From: Amaurobius ferox
Lineage: Eukaryota; Arthropoda; Arachnida; Araneae; Amaurobiidae
Length of the DNA stretch: 64,000 bases
Direction of reading: 5' to 3'
Assembly: GCA_951213105.1 (NCBI GenBank)
Contig: OX578139.1
Location: forward strand, 72,416,684-72,480,683
The notes beneath the pieces were generated by a model. That model ran no database searches, was not told the DNA's origin, and saw nothing but the letters and a program-made list of their open reading frames with translations. The position numbers were made by a program, and so were the translations under genes. This document shows positions 23,031 to 35,852 of the stretch, piece by piece. The first letter of the stretch is position 1, and each line of letters begins with the position of its first letter.

Positions 23031-23180
23031 TGTATTCTAAAACTTTTTAAGGGCGTTTTGAAACTTTTTGCGGACATGTTGCAACTTTTTGCCGAAATGT
23101 TCAATTTTTTCGAAAACCTGTTAAAACCTTTTAAAAACATGCTAGACCTTTTTTTACAAACATTTAAAAACATGTTAAAA
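23031..23180. repeat. 21-bp minisatellite encoding heptad-like repeats
   Basis: Units of the type AAACTTTTTGCGGACATGTTG repeat about every 21 bp, about seven units, degenerate. The plus frame gives seven-residue repeats (LKLFADM, LQLFAEM, FNFFENL, LKPFKNM) inside a 95-residue frame (22932-23219). The period being divisible by three explains the open frame; expression is unsupported. Confidence 0.6.
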
Positions 23181-23639
23181 TATTTGCAACGATGCGAATA
23201 TTTTATCCCTCACTATTGATTTAAAAAAATATATATTATTCCATGATTATATATTATAAATTAGTCAAAGACCATTCAAAATGCTACAATTTGCAATAAC
23301 ATTTATTTCGCCGTCGCAGAAACTTCGTCTTATATTTTATGATTAATACGATTTTTAGCATGTTTCGCGTATTAATTCTGAGATATTTTGATGCAATCTA
23401 GACAAATATCGCAACTCTGCTAGCGAAATGTTTTAAAGCATAAAATTAAATTGTGTTAAAGTTCCAATGTTTATTTTTAGTGAGTGTTACGAATATTTGC
23501 ATGCTATGAAATATATAAAATAATACTTATATTTTAAAATATTCATTCCAGAGAAAATGTAACTGTTGTAAATGTTATGACCTTTTCGAGGACCGTTATA
23601 AAGTTCTGAATAACTTAAAATATGAATAAAACGTACTTC
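23181..23639. other. Unassigned spacer
   Basis: AT-rich, nothing recognised. Confidence 0.4.
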
Positions 23640-23970
23640 CTCTAGTAGCATTTAATATTGGTCTAATATTGAACAAATATTGTATATCTTGGCAGTAAAC
23701 TGAAAATATTTCCAATGTAATCCCAATATTGGGCATATTTTGGTGTTACAATGTCCTCCAATATTGGCTAGATATTTTCATTACAATATTACGCCAATAA
23801 TGGTGTTACACTGATAATATTTCCAATGAAACGCCAATATCGGCGTACTATTCTCCCGATATTTTACACCAATGTACTGCCAATTTCGTCAAAATGTCCA
23901 CTTTTGATATTGGTCCAATATTTTCAATATTGACTGCCAATATTGGGCTAGTATTAGATTGCTACTAGAG
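23640..23970. mobile_element. TIR element rich in CCAATATTGG
   Basis: Ends CTCTAGTAGCA and TGCTACTAGAG are perfect inverted repeats, continuing imperfectly with TTAATATTGGTCTAATATTG on the left and its counterpart on the right. The interior is packed with CCAATATTGG-type words, themselves palindromic. At 331 bp and non-coding it is MITE-like, and it ends exactly where the 55-bp satellite begins. Confidence 0.65.
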
Positions 23971-24930
23971 ACAATTTCCTCATGATTAAATCATAATAAT
24001 TATAGAGTATATAATAACGATAGAGTCGATTTCCTAATGATTAAGTCATAATAACTATAGAGTATATAATAACGATAGAGTCAATTTCCTAATGATTAAG
24101 TCATAATAACTATAGTATATATAATAACGATAGAGTCAATTTCCTAATGATTAAGTCATAATAACTATAGAGTATATAATAACGATAGAGTCAATTTCCT
24201 ATTGCTTAAGTCATAATAACTATAGAGTATATAATAACGATAGAGTCAATTTCTTAATGATAAAGTCATAACAACTATAGAGTATATAATAACGATTGAG
24301 TCAATTTTCTAATGATTAAGTCATAACAACTATAGACAATATAATAACGATTGAATCAATTTCCTAATGATTAAGTCATAACAACTATAGACAATATAAT
24401 AACGATTGAGTCAATTCCCTAATGATTAAGTCATAACAACTATAGACTATATAATAACGATAGAGTCAATTTCCTAATGATTAAGTCATAACAACTATAG
24501 ACAATATAATAACGATTGAGTCAATTTCCTAATGATTAAGTCATAACAACTATAGACTATATAATAACGATTGAGTCAAATTCTTTATGATTAAGTCATA
24601 ACAACTATAGACTATATACTAACGATTGAGTCAATTTCCTAATGATTAAGTCATAACAACTATAGAGTATATAGTAACGATTGAGTCAATTTCCTAATGA
24701 TTAAGTCATAACAACTATAGACTATTTAATAACGATATAGTCAATTTCCTATTGATTAAGTCACAACAACTATAGAGTATATAATAACGATAGAGTCAAT
24801 TTCCTAATGATTAAGTCATAACAACCATAGACTATATAATAACGATTGAGTCAATTCCCTAATGATTAAGTCATAATAACTATAGAGTATATAATAAGGA
24901 TATAGTCAATTTCTTAACGATTTCCTAACG
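23971..24930. repeat. 55-bp satellite, about 17 units
   Basis: GATTAAGTCA recurs at 24039, 24094, 24149 and onward with a strict 55-bp period. The first units carry TAATAACTATAGAG and GATAGAG; later ones carry TAACAACTATAG(A/C) and GATTGAG, so the array has at least two sub-blocks. It ends in a decayed unit near 24926. Homogeneity suggests recent amplification. Confidence 0.95.
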
Positions 24931-25569
24931 ATTCGATGCAATTCGATCGACGCAATTCAAATATTAAAATTTTTTATTCACAGCACTCCGTTGGAAACCA
25001 AAAGCATAGATACTAATTTAACATAGGATATCTACGCGTAAATTCGCAACATTCCAACATCCGAAACACAATTATTTTTTACATTACTGAATCTCAGGCG
25101 AACATGCAACTAGCTGATGCAATGACTTGCGTAGGATGATGAACATTTTCTATGATCCCCACATCACCCTGTAATATCGCAGCATGGTCAATTTCTTGGT
25201 CCTTGAACAAACTTGACATTTCCCGATTCATGGTAGAACTCTTCCCTACTCATTTCTTCTTTGCCGAATCTAAAGGTCCGCCGCTAAATAGTAGATGTAT
25301 CCAACCACGAAAGCGAGCATTTTCTAAACTGAATTTGAGAGATATGCATAACTGATAATGGGAAATTCCCACTCTTTAAACAATAAAATTTATATATTTA
25401 TGAATAAACTCTCCATACATGTAAAAACTTATTAATGACAACAGCTATAACTTATTTCGGTTTTGTATGTTTCCGTTTTAAATTTTTTCAGATATAAAAG
25501 ATTCAATCGATCCGGTGATATTTACCCTTAAACCGTGTAGGAAATTAATTAATTAATCAGGAACATCAA
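24931..25569. other. Unassigned spacer
   Basis: Nothing recognised. Confidence 0.4.
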
Positions 25570-25920
25570 TTCTTTTTGTGCCCTGGGGTACATAGGGCTT
25601 TCAATCTAGATTTCCAAGATACAATGTCACGTGGAGCGTTCCTAGATGGGTATCAAGTCGCCCGCCAGTCCAGTCAAACATCGACCAACCACCATCATTC
25701 TCCGTCATTAATCGTCATTTCACATCATCTTCTGCCAAGTCATTATAACCTCGACTGCGTCTTTCCTCAAGTGTCCATCTTAAAGCAACACTAAGGATTT
25801 CATCTTTCTTTATTCTCAAAACGTGGCCTTTGAACCTCCATTTCTTCATATGTATTTCCTCATATACTGCTATGGTTTTCCTCTCATTTAAAAAAGTTCT
25901 TCATTTGCGATGGTATTTGG
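25570..25920 (-). pseudogene. LINE reverse-transcriptase C-terminal fragment
   Basis: Minus-strand translation gives KKWRFKGHVLRIKKDEILSV followed by ALRWTLEERRSRG, the post-RT tail seen in many non-LTR retrotransposons (W-x-GHVLR ... ALRWTP-x-GKRSRG). A weakened ending near KPYVPQGTK corresponds to the usual EALC-x-TG terminus. Stops and shifts interrupt the frame. The clade cannot be set from this much. Confidence 0.65.
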
Positions 25921-25949
25921 CCAGAAAACTCTTCATGTGATTCTTAAGC

Positions 25950-26099
25950 ACTTTCCTTATATAAAATAATGTATAAGGAAAGTATTGTGACGGGGTCGAA
26001 AATTCGAATTCGAGTTTTCGACGGGAGAGCACGTTTCAAGCATACCTGATCACGAATCAAACATTTTTGAAGTGATGTATGTGTGTGTGTGTGTGAAAG

Positions 26100-26155
<56 letters not shown>

Positions 26156-26929
26156 AGTGAGTCTGTGGAGACGATAACTGACGAACGAATGGACTGATTC
26201 GAACGAAATTAGGTACGAAAATTACAATACGCAAACACTGGAAACCTATTGTTTTTATACACAATCGAATGTTCAAAACCCCCCTAAATTTTCAAGTGAA
26301 ATTTTGAAAAAATCGTCAAAAAATCAAAACTTTTAATAAAGTTACGCAAATAGACACTTCTTATGCAATTTTTCATTAGAAAACGATTGGCATAAACTTT
26401 AGAACGCTAACATGAACCGTTCTCGAGATATTGCACATTTTTCAAAAAAATATCAAAAAGACATACAAAATAAAAAAAAATATTTCCTATTGAGAAACAT
26501 GTTCACTTTTTATATGTAATACCATGCGATAAATTTGCCGACATCATTCTCGTGGATCTATCTCGTTCCATTTATAAAAAACGATAGTTTGAGTAATACT
26601 GTAGTATTTGAACGCCAATAGCCATTTATCTGCTGTGAAAATAATTTATTATCCGTCCATAACGCTTGGAGCGATTTTGGCGACGAATTTAGTGGAATGT
26701 TGCCAACTGGGCGACTTTTTTAAATGTTGTTAAATTATCGAAAAACTCGCCAAATGGATAAAAATAACGCTAAATCAATGAAAATGACGACTCAATGACG
26801 AAAATTCAATATCTTGGAAAGAATATAAATATCTATTATAAAAATAATTTATTTTTTTTTACTGTAAAGGTAGTAAATTCATTTCATTATATAAGGAAAG
26901 TCATGTTCTGCCCACATCTCTTTTTTTTT
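25950..26929 (+). mobile_element. HINE-A repeat, copy e
   Basis: Head ACTTTCCTTATATAAAATAATG with TATAAGGAAAGT; tail AAGGAAAGTCATGTTCTGCCCACAT, with the usual CAGA lost. It has the longest GT tract of the family here (about 26080-26154). Confidence 0.85.
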
Positions 26930-27957
26930 AAATTTTATTTAGATTACTAATCTGTGCTATTGTAAGATTCTATGTCTCAGATCCATACATAAAGAGCTGC
27001 ACGAGCAAGAGACTTACACAAATAAGTTTGACTTTTAAAGTAAATTGTTTCAGTTCTCAAAATTTTTTGTTACGATTTTCAAAACAGGTACGATTCCTTG
27101 AGTAATGGCTTCTTTTAATTTTAAGATGTAGTAGTAAATAATTGCATGGATACATTTTTCTTATAAATTATTATTTAATTTACGAGAGTTAAAATGTACG
27201 AAAAGTGTTTGTTTGGAAATAGTTTAATCGCAGTGAATAAATTGTGATATTCGTTAATATGATGAATGAATCTTCTATTTATTCGCGGATTTATTGTGTG
27301 CTGACATTTATTCCATATATACATACTTCAAATCAGTGCCCCTAAAAGCTATGAAGAATATACTTCAGCACAAAGTTTTATTAAGGCAAATTGTTCAAAC
27401 TGATTCCCGTTTGATTAAGGCAAATTGTTCAAACTGATTTCCCACACCTCGTATTCCCCGATTTTCATCGCCTTACATAAATTCTAGGTAATTCAAAATC
27501 CGGATAATTTCGAAAACGAGGAATTGTTTATATCATTGTCCTGTAATACTACATATAACCATTTTTGTCTTTATATGTTGCAGTTTCCAGAAAATATCAT
27601 CAAGCCTATGACATAGTAAATAATATGCTAATTAATACAATATGAGATTACAATAGATTGATCGAGGACGAGATATTTCGCTCCGATGCTATGATTTCTC
27701 GGCGTTGTTTGCATGCAATGCAAAAACAGCAAAATTCACTTTAAGAGGTCGATTCACGTCTACGAACGTCATCCTTCCCTTCGCAGTATGACCACCTCTG
27801 ATGCTTGCATTGAAATCCTTCCTACCTCTGCAAAACCTTTCAGTTTGATAAAAGTTAACTGATGTGCTGCTTCACTCACGATTTGAAACTTGCGCATAAG
27901 ACTAGTTCAAATAGTACAAATGCACTTTTACCTCAATAAGAAGATATAAAGGATCCA
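26930..27957. other. Unassigned spacer
   Basis: Contains a short direct repeat (AAGGCAAATTGTTCAAACTG at 27384-27403 and 27417-27436). No gene recognised. Confidence 0.4.
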
Positions 27958-28790
27958 TTTAGTTCGCATTTGAAACAAAAAATTTAATTTAATTTTGTAG
28001 GGATCACTTTCGCTATAAGAGATAATAATTTTGTTCCTGCAGCTAAATGGATCCTGCAGCTAAATAGATCCTGCAGCTAAATGGAATGAAATCTTCAAAT
28101 TAGCCAGAACATCGTCTGGCTAATTTGAAGATTTACTGTTCAATGAGAAGTATAGTATCGATTTCATTCACTGGCTTACTAGAGAAAATTTAGTTAGGTA
28201 ATTTTGCAGGTTCCTCTTTCATTATAAGAGATGGATTTCTTCCTTGTAGCTAAATAGATAGAACATCGTCTGGCTAATTTGAAAACTTGCTATTCTCCAA
28301 AATTTATCACAGTTTTGGTTTCATTCGCATTCACTAGGGAATATTTAGTTATTTGATTTCGTAGGTTCCTCTTCAAAGATGCGGATTTCGCCCCAGTAGT
28401 AAAATGGATAGAACATTGTTGGTCTAATTTGTAGATTCTCTGTTCAATAAGAAGTATTATAGTATCGGTTTAATTCGCGTTTACTAGAGAATACTTAGAT
28501 GTATAATTTTGCAGGTTCCACTTCCATTATACGAGATAAATTTCGGCACCGTAGCTAAATGGAAAATCATCTGGCTAACTTGAAGATTAAAGGCTGAATA
28601 AGAAGTATCACAGCTCAGATTCATTTGCATTTACTGGAGAATATTTAATTAAGCAATTATGTAGATTCCAATTCCACTATGGGAGATAAAAATTTTAACC
28701 CAGTAGCTTAATAGATAGAACGTTTCTTGGTTAATCCAATGATTTACTGTTAAAATTCCGCTTTAGCGTTCTTTACATTCGGATCCGAGA
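27958..28790 (+). repeat. Tandem array of tRNA-like units, ~152-bp period
   Basis: Units start with CAGTAGCTAAATGGATAGAAC, resembling the D-arm and A box (TAGCTAAATGG). They continue GTCTGGCTAATTTGAAGATT, resembling the anticodon arm and variable region of arginine-type tRNAs, then GTTCAATAAGAAG and an AT-rich spacer with GCAGGTTCCTCTTCCATTA. Unit starts lie near 28093, 28246, 28393, 28546 and 28698, with a partial unit before them. CCTGCAGCTAAATGGAT is tripled at about 28037-28085. B boxes are poor, so these are not functional tRNAs. Confidence 0.6.
28090..28133. repeat. Perfect 19-bp hairpin within the tRNA-like array
   Basis: AATCTTCAAATTAGCCAGA (28090-28108) and its exact complement (28115-28133) flank a 6-nt loop ACATCG. 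The right arm is the normal unit sequence. The left arm is an inverted copy replacing the usual A-box region, so this unit was rearranged. Confidence 0.9.
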
Positions 28791-29935
28791 TGCTCAATCC
28801 TGAAGGTTAGATACAGTGGTAAAGGGCCTGAAAGGAACTATGTTTCTATTTTTGCAGTAACCCCGTGATTTATGACAATGATTTTCAATTCAGAAATGTT
28901 GCGACTAACAGAATGCTAACCCATACAAAAAATGTAGAGATTATCATTTATTTGCATCTGCGAAAAAGGCTAAAGCGTGCAAGCTATGTCATCGGGAGCC
29001 ATTTCAAGCGTAAACATTTTTTTTTTAAATTTATGGAACAGAAATTTATATTGATATACATTTTAAAACTTGAATGTATGAGTTATTTATTGTACTCTTC
29101 ATTTTGTTTTTACTATATTATATTACGTACACTTTTTAAGATTATGGACGAATGACCAAGAAGAAGCCCTTAAGCACTGGATTAAGAGGGCAGCGTTGCA
29201 TCAATAAAACAAATCCTGCTTAGAAGAGGACCTCAAGAAGAAACTGCTGGAAAGATTATTTCTTTATTATCCTCACTGTCTCATTTTATACACCGTATGA
29301 TACTTTCCATGACCGTAGAAAGAATATATCTATGATTATTTCCTTCACTTTCACTATTTCTTTCCGTTTTCTCACTTTCTTTAACTCCCATCTTCTTGTA
29401 TCTCTCCCTCTCTCTTTGTTTCTCCTTCTGCCTTTCTTTTAATTTATCCCTAACTCATTTCCTAACCTCGATTTATTTCTCTGAATTTGTTATCCATTAT
29501 ATTTCTTCATGTCCTTCCTTACAGCTTTTCCTCCATATTTGTCATTTCTTCATTCTTTTCTTAGCCCTTTCTCTCTCCAATTTCCATACATTTCTTCCCT
29601 TCTCCGTGTCTTACAAAAAATTTTGTATTTTACAATAATGGATGAGACAGATATAACTATGATTATTGACAAAGGAATATATAAAAATACTAAATACATT
29701 TCAAGGCAAATTACTTGAAAAATGAAATATTAAAAACAAGGATCACTTCAAAAACACTAATGTATTCATTTTCGGTGCAAATAAGACAAAAGTTTAACCA
29801 TCGTGGCACAACTTGAACTAATCAAGAAAACTCCCCTGACTTTCCATAAATAATGTTCATTTTTACCATAGCACGTGCGCAGTAATTTGCGTTGTGATTT
29901 ATGCACTTCAGCTTGTTATTGCACAAAATAACTTT
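28791..29935. other. Unassigned spacer
   Basis: A pyrimidine-rich tract at 29370-29600 produces Leu/Ser/Phe-rich frames without a family signature. No gene supported. Confidence 0.4.
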
Positions 29936-30200
29936 CCGTATTTTGTTCTGTCTCCATCCGACGAGAATACACCTTGGGCGTTAAGATCTGAACAGATCAC
30001 TCCATGGACACCCATACAACTTTTTCAGAGGAAGGGGGGGGGGGCACTGACGTCAGTGGATCAAACTCAAGTATAAGATGTACAACATTAGCTAGCTTGA
30101 CGCCCACTTTTGTGACCTTGAACATTCAAGGGAGGACAAGTAACCCTCTTGCCTTCGTGCACATGCACACAACAAGTTTTCTAGCTGTCGTTTCAAGGCA
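29936..30200. repeat. Dispersed repeat family E, copy 1
   Basis: Segment around 30085-30130 (TAGCTTGACGCCCACTTTTG, then GTGACCTTGAACATTCAAGG) aligns with 58990-59030 and 59115-59150 (TAGCTTGATACCTACATTTG, GTGACTTTGAACGA). A (G)10 tract lies at about 30039-30048. No coding function recognised. Confidence 0.5.
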
Positions 30201-31826
30201 AGCGTTACCCCTCTTGCCTTCCCCATGGACGCTCATGGATCATTTTGAAGAAAGAAACAAAAGCATTGCCGAAACAACCCTCTATTTTTCAGCACTTCAT
30301 CCGCATTACACATTATAGTGTGATTTCATTGTTCATTTTTGCTTAAAATCGTTCTAAATATTGAAGTTACGTAAGGATTTCCTTGAAAAGCCATTAAGTA
30401 CTCAAATAACTTTGAAAGGAGGAGCCCAGGAGTGTACTCGTTAGGCTTCTGTATAGAAAAATGGACATATCCGAGCAAATAAAAATTATTATAACTTTAG
30501 TAGTGGAGAATTAAAAAATGGGAATGACAAACTAGGCAGCAAGGCGATATAGCCGAAGAAAGCCGATTACAATGTTATAGAACACAGAAATCGACAATAA
30601 AACTGTTACAGAAGACATTTATTCAACACAATGTACAATTACTGGTGGATTTCTCTCACTTTCAGGAATGCTAAGCTAAAAAACATTTAAACGCACGGAC
30701 ATAGAGCTTGTTTAAAATACCCTTCGTCAGAGACAATGCGCACAATAAATCCCCCTCTCGAAAAAATATCACCCCTTACTTTGATAATCATCACGTGCCA
30801 CCGTCTTACAGTCCGGACCATGATAATACGACTTTTTGACTAATATTTAATGCTTTCCATTTATGCGTTCATACTGTAGATACTTGTTGTATAGACAATG
30901 CACAATTTTGTAATTGGTATTTTTTTTCTATTTCGCTTTATTGACAAACTCGCTATCCGGACTTTTTTAAATTATCCACCAGAGGCGCTGCAATTATTTT
31001 CATTCGATCGGAAATAATCACTTTACTATAGATAGATCTAAGGTGTACAATCAAAGGCATGTCCTTACAAATATATTTGGGTACCTAAGGACTTTTCTAA
31101 AAATTCAGTGTACATTTAGACCCAGTTTAAAAACTGAAGACATTCGAAAATGATTCATTCACCTCCGTGTTTCCTATAATAAAATGTTAACGAACTGCAG
31201 ACACCTCAAATCCTGAATGGAATTTATGCAGTTTTCTCTTATTTGCGTCTGACATATATCGGCATAAATTGCAGTTCCAGATTCTCCTTCTGAGACGTGA
31301 ATAATTTTATAGCAGTATATTTCATACCGAGCAACAGTTACTGAATTCACGCTGTAAACGAATATTTTTTGCTATTTCCTCGGTTGTGTGTAAAACATTT
31401 ACGTGAAACAACTTTTACAAAACAATTAAGTATGAAAATTATTTTGTGTGGGTTTAATTCTACGGGTACAGCACTATCATTATATGAAAAATATGTCAAT
31501 ATATTTTACAGTTTAGCACTTGTTGATGAAGTTGTCTGTCAAGTAAATCAACTGCAGAATTTTTTTTTAAATATTTTAGGACTTTATTTTTGTTTTCCGC
31601 ACGGGACTTGAGAATTTACATTTTCCCTCAAAAACAGCATTTTTTAAAATTACAAATTAAAATATGGAAACTCATTCTATTGTTTAACACTAGGTGTCAA
31701 AGTTATATTTAAAGTACTTCAAATCTTAAGTACTTCAAATAAGTACTTTAAATCTGTAAAGTACTTCTTTTAGATATTATCTTCATTCACCTAAATAGGC
31801 TTGACAATTTGCAATTTTTTAGTATT
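30201..31826. other. Unassigned spacer
   Basis: Nothing supportable; AAGTACTT-type words are repeated at about 31711-31766. Confidence 0.4.
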
Positions 31827-32828
31827 ACTTCCCTTATATACATAATGTATAAGGAAAGTATTGTGACAGGGTCGAAAATTCGAATTCGAGTTTTCGACGG
31901 GAGAGCACGTTTCAAGCATCCCTGATCACGAATCAAATATTTTTGAGGTGATGTCTGGGTGTGTGTGAAAGTATGAGTGTGTGTGTGTGTGTGTGTGAAA
32001 GTATAAGTGTGTGTGTGTGTGTGTGTGAAAGTATGAGTGTGTGTGTATGTGTGTGTGTCAGTAAGCCTTTGGAGACTATATCTCACGAACGAATGGAGCG
32101 ATTCCAATGAAATTTGGTACAAAAATCACAAACCGTGATTACTGGAAGCCTATTGTTTTTAAACGTAATCGAATGTTCATAACACCATTAAATTTTCGAG
32201 TGAAATTTTTAAAAAATCATCAAAAAATCGAAACCTTTAATTAAGTTGCACAAATGGACATTTGCTATGTAATTTTTCCTTAGAAAACGATTAACATAAA
32301 CTTTAGAACGCTAACATGAACTGTTCTATAGATATTGGACATTTTTCAAATAAATTTGTCAAAAAATCCCATAAATTAAAAAAATATATATTTATTGTGA
32401 AACGTGTTCACTTTTCATATGTAATAATGTACGATTAATTTGGTGACATCATTTCGTGGATCTAGCTCTTTCCAATCATAAAAAAAATACTTTTAGTAAT
32501 ACTCTTGTATTTAAACGCCGATAGTCATTTATCTGCTATAAGAATAACTTATTTCTCAGTCCATAACGCTTGGCTAGATTTTGGCGACGAATTTGGCGGA
32601 ATGCCGCCAATTTAGCGTCTTTTTGTAAATGTTGCTAAATTAACGAAAATATCGCCAAATGGATAAAAATGACGCTAAATAAATGAAAATAACGAGTTAT
32701 TGACGAAAATTCAATATCTTGTAAAGAATAAAAGTATCTACAATAAGAATAATTTTTTACTGTAAAAGTAGTAAATCCATTGCATTATATAAGGAAAGTC
32801 AGGTGCTGCTCACATCAGATTTTTTTTT
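31827..32828 (+). mobile_element. HINE-A repeat, copy f
   Basis: Head ACTTCCCTTATATACATAATG, TATAAGGAAAGT; tail AAGGAAAGTCAGGTGCTGCTCACATC. GT tracts at 31960-32058 are split twice by GAAAGTATAAG/GAAAGTATGAG. Confidence 0.85.
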
Positions 32829-33129
32829 ACTTATATTGTTTATAGATTTTTTTTAATAATTGGACAAAATCAGATGTGAGCATTACTGATCTGAATGCCG
32901 AGCCCTTGTTTCAAAAGCGAAAACTGTTGACCCTGCTTCAGAGATAACTTTTATATTAGATATAGCATATGGCAGAACGTACATACTAAATACAACCAGA
33001 GCAGACAACGTTCGCCTATTATTGTCGAATAAATGAGCTGATAATAGGGGAATCCATTAGTAATACAATTGTGCCAAGTAATCAAATATATATAGTCATC
33101 TGAATGGTTAAACATCTGGACCAAGTGAT

Positions 33130-34295
33130 TGCTCGGGAGACACAGTCGTACACTGGTCGATCGTTCGATAAAAAACACTGGAAAAATCGAATTTTTCGAA
33201 AATGTTCTCTAGAGGAGATGTTCCACACTAGAACGTTCGAAAAGTAAAATAATAGAAAAGCATGTTTTAAGATTAGATAGAGACTTCGAATTTGGTGTAT
33301 GAGTACATCTTTCGAAAGGAAGAAAGAGTGCAAATTCAGATTTCCAATATTTTCTACTTAAAGGGGTGCCGCATACCAAAATGTTCGATTTTCAGAATAA
33401 AGGAGAAACGGCTCTTTTAAAACTTGATAAAGGCTTGATATTTGGTTTATGGACGAATTATCGGATAAAAAACGCAAGAAGAATAAATGGAATTTTTCAA
33501 AACTGTATATTTAAAGGAGTGGGTACTCCACACAAAAACATTCGAAAGGTGAAATGATAGAAAAAGCATGCTTCCCGATGAGATAGACACTTCAAATTTG
33601 GTGTACGGGAAAATAGTTGGAAAGGAAGAAAATGTGCAGTTCTTCAACATTTGCCATTATAGGGGCTGCCGCTCACTAAAATATTCGATTTGCCGAATAA
33701 ATAAAAACCGCCTCCTTTGCAATGTGTATGGGAAAATCATTTGATAAAAAAACTCAAGATGAATACGGCTTTTCAAAAATGTTCATTTAGGGGGGGGGGG
33801 GGGGTTATACACAGAAAAACGTTAAAAATGTGAAGTGATAGAAAACACATGATTCGCGATAGGATAGAGAATGCAAATTTGGTGCACTGGTAGATCGTTT
33901 GAAAGGAAGAATATGTGAATTTTCAGATTTCCAATATTTGCTACTTTAAGGGGTACCGCACACCAGTATGTTCGATTTTTCGAATAAATAAGGCACGGTG
34001 ATAGAGGCTTGATATTTAGTATATGGGCCAATCATCTGATAAAATACCCAAGATGAACATTTTTCAAAAATGCTCATTTATGGGTGTGTTGCACAGAAAA
34101 AAGTTCGAAAGGGAAAATGGTAAAATATATGCTTCAGGTTGAAATAGACTTTAATTTGGTGTACGGGTAGACAGTTCGAAAGTAAGTAGTGCGGAACTTA
34201 AGTTTTCCAATATTTTCTTCCTTAGGGAGTTCTACCAACCAAAATATTCGGTTTGTCAAATAAATGTGAAACGCAAATTATTCAAAAATTTATAT
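33130..34295. repeat. Dimeric tandem repeat (~290 bp from ~145-bp halves)
   Basis: Four ~290-bp units begin near 33181, 33492, 33768 and 34057 (a TTTTTCAAAAATG...TTCATTTA motif). Each has two related halves marked by TTTGGTGTACGGG-type sequence (33291, 33441, 33597, ~33720, 33878, 34015, 34155). Other shared words are GTTCGAAAGGAAG, GATTTCCAATATTT and GGGGTGCCGCACACCA. Units are diverged, so the array is old. Confidence 0.7.
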
Positions 34296-34665
34296 TATTC
34301 AGGGGTTGCTTATTGCGAGACCGTTGATTTTTAACGGGTATTCGTCTAGTCTTTAAACTAATCATCTCATGCTCTAACCATTGGTCTTCCGAGACGAATC
34401 CTTATTGACGAAGTGGTCGGCACGCAACTGCCGATTGAAACAACGACCTTAATCTCAATACATTTTTATGCAGACTAGCAGTCGCTGTGGTCGTGATCTT
34501 GGATAAAGGCATAATAAGTCGTAAAGTTTGCTGAAAATCCGGAACCAGGTCGTTCAAACGTCTATCATCATTGCATCCGATCTGCTGAGTTAATCTGTTC
34601 TGCCGACATTGTAAAGGTTCCTACAATCACTGTCCCTTCCAACTGTCAGAATGTCGAACTTCAAA
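34296..34665 (-). repeat. Dispersed repeat family C, copy 1 (possible tRNA-like element)
   Basis: Aligns over about 370 bp with 39586-39985. On the minus strand it contains an A-box-like TGGTTAGAGCATG, but the T-arm region (CCGTTAAAAATCAACGG) lacks a proper B box. It may be a SINE, or a LINE 3' end, because the other copy abuts a LINE ORF. Confidence 0.5.
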
Positions 34666-34889
34666 CTGCTCAGTCGATATTCTAACGATTGAGCTATTGG
34701 AGCAAAATTCCAAACTCTCACCGTCGAAGTGGTCCCTATACAAAAAAAGGACCTATTGCAACATCTAACAATGCATAAAAGTACACTAAATATGATAAAG
34801 GGACATAATGGCTGGTTAGCTGTTGTACTGAATATTACCTAATTTTTTATATTTATACAATTTGAAAAAAATAGTAATTGCAAGTCACT

Positions 34890-35148
<259 letters not shown>

Positions 35149-35340
35149 TTTAAAACTTGAAAAATTTTTTTATTATCAATTTTAGTGAACAGATTAAAAA
35201 GCCAAATGCAAAAATAATTTTTAATACAACATGTAAAGCGCTATGCTGCAATGTTTACATGTGTATTCCCATATAAATTCCCAAAAAGGGAACGAGTAGC
35301 AATGTACTCGTGCAGATTCAAGCAGTGTGACAGAAGTACC

Positions 35341-35412
35341 GGCCGGGGGGAGTTGCGACCCCCATCTCTCCGGTTAAAGCTTTTTCCGCCATGGCAAACG
35401 CTCCCGGTAACC
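35341..35412 (-). other. PLE-end structured block, copy 3 left
   Basis: Hairpin GGGGG-AGTTGCGA-CCCCC at 35346-35363. The long-range stem CGGTTA (near 35371) with TAACCG (near 35407) is perfect. The CTCCCGG and AAAGC motifs match the other copies. Confidence 0.6.
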
Positions 35413-35780
35413 GATACTCCCTACTCGATTTGCCTCAAAACCCTTTATAAATCCGTAAAAATCGCATACATATACAATTTCAATAACATTTTAAAAATCT
35501 AAAAGTTTACTTTTCTACGCTGCAACTATTCAAGAATCATGCTTTAAAAATATAACAAATAATTTAAAATACTTTAATAATTTAAAATAATTTAAAATAA
35601 TTAATGGTCTTGAGTATTTAGTATTTTAAATTATTTGTTATATTTTTAAAGCATGATTCTTGAATAGTTGCAGCGTAGAAAAGTAAACTTTTAGATTTTT
35701 AAAATGTTATTGAAATTGTATATGTATGCGATTTTTACGGATTTATAAAGGGTTTTGAGGCAAATCGAGTAGGGAGTATC

Positions 35781-35852
35781 GGTTACCGGGAGCGTTTGCC
35801 TTGGCGGAAAAAGCTTTAACCGGAGAGATGGGGGTCGCAACTCCCCCCGGCC
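35781..35852 (+). other. PLE-end structured block, copy 3 right (inverted)
   Basis: Mirror copy of 35341-35412 in the right arm of the palindrome, differing at one position (CCTTGG against CCATGG). Confidence 0.6.
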
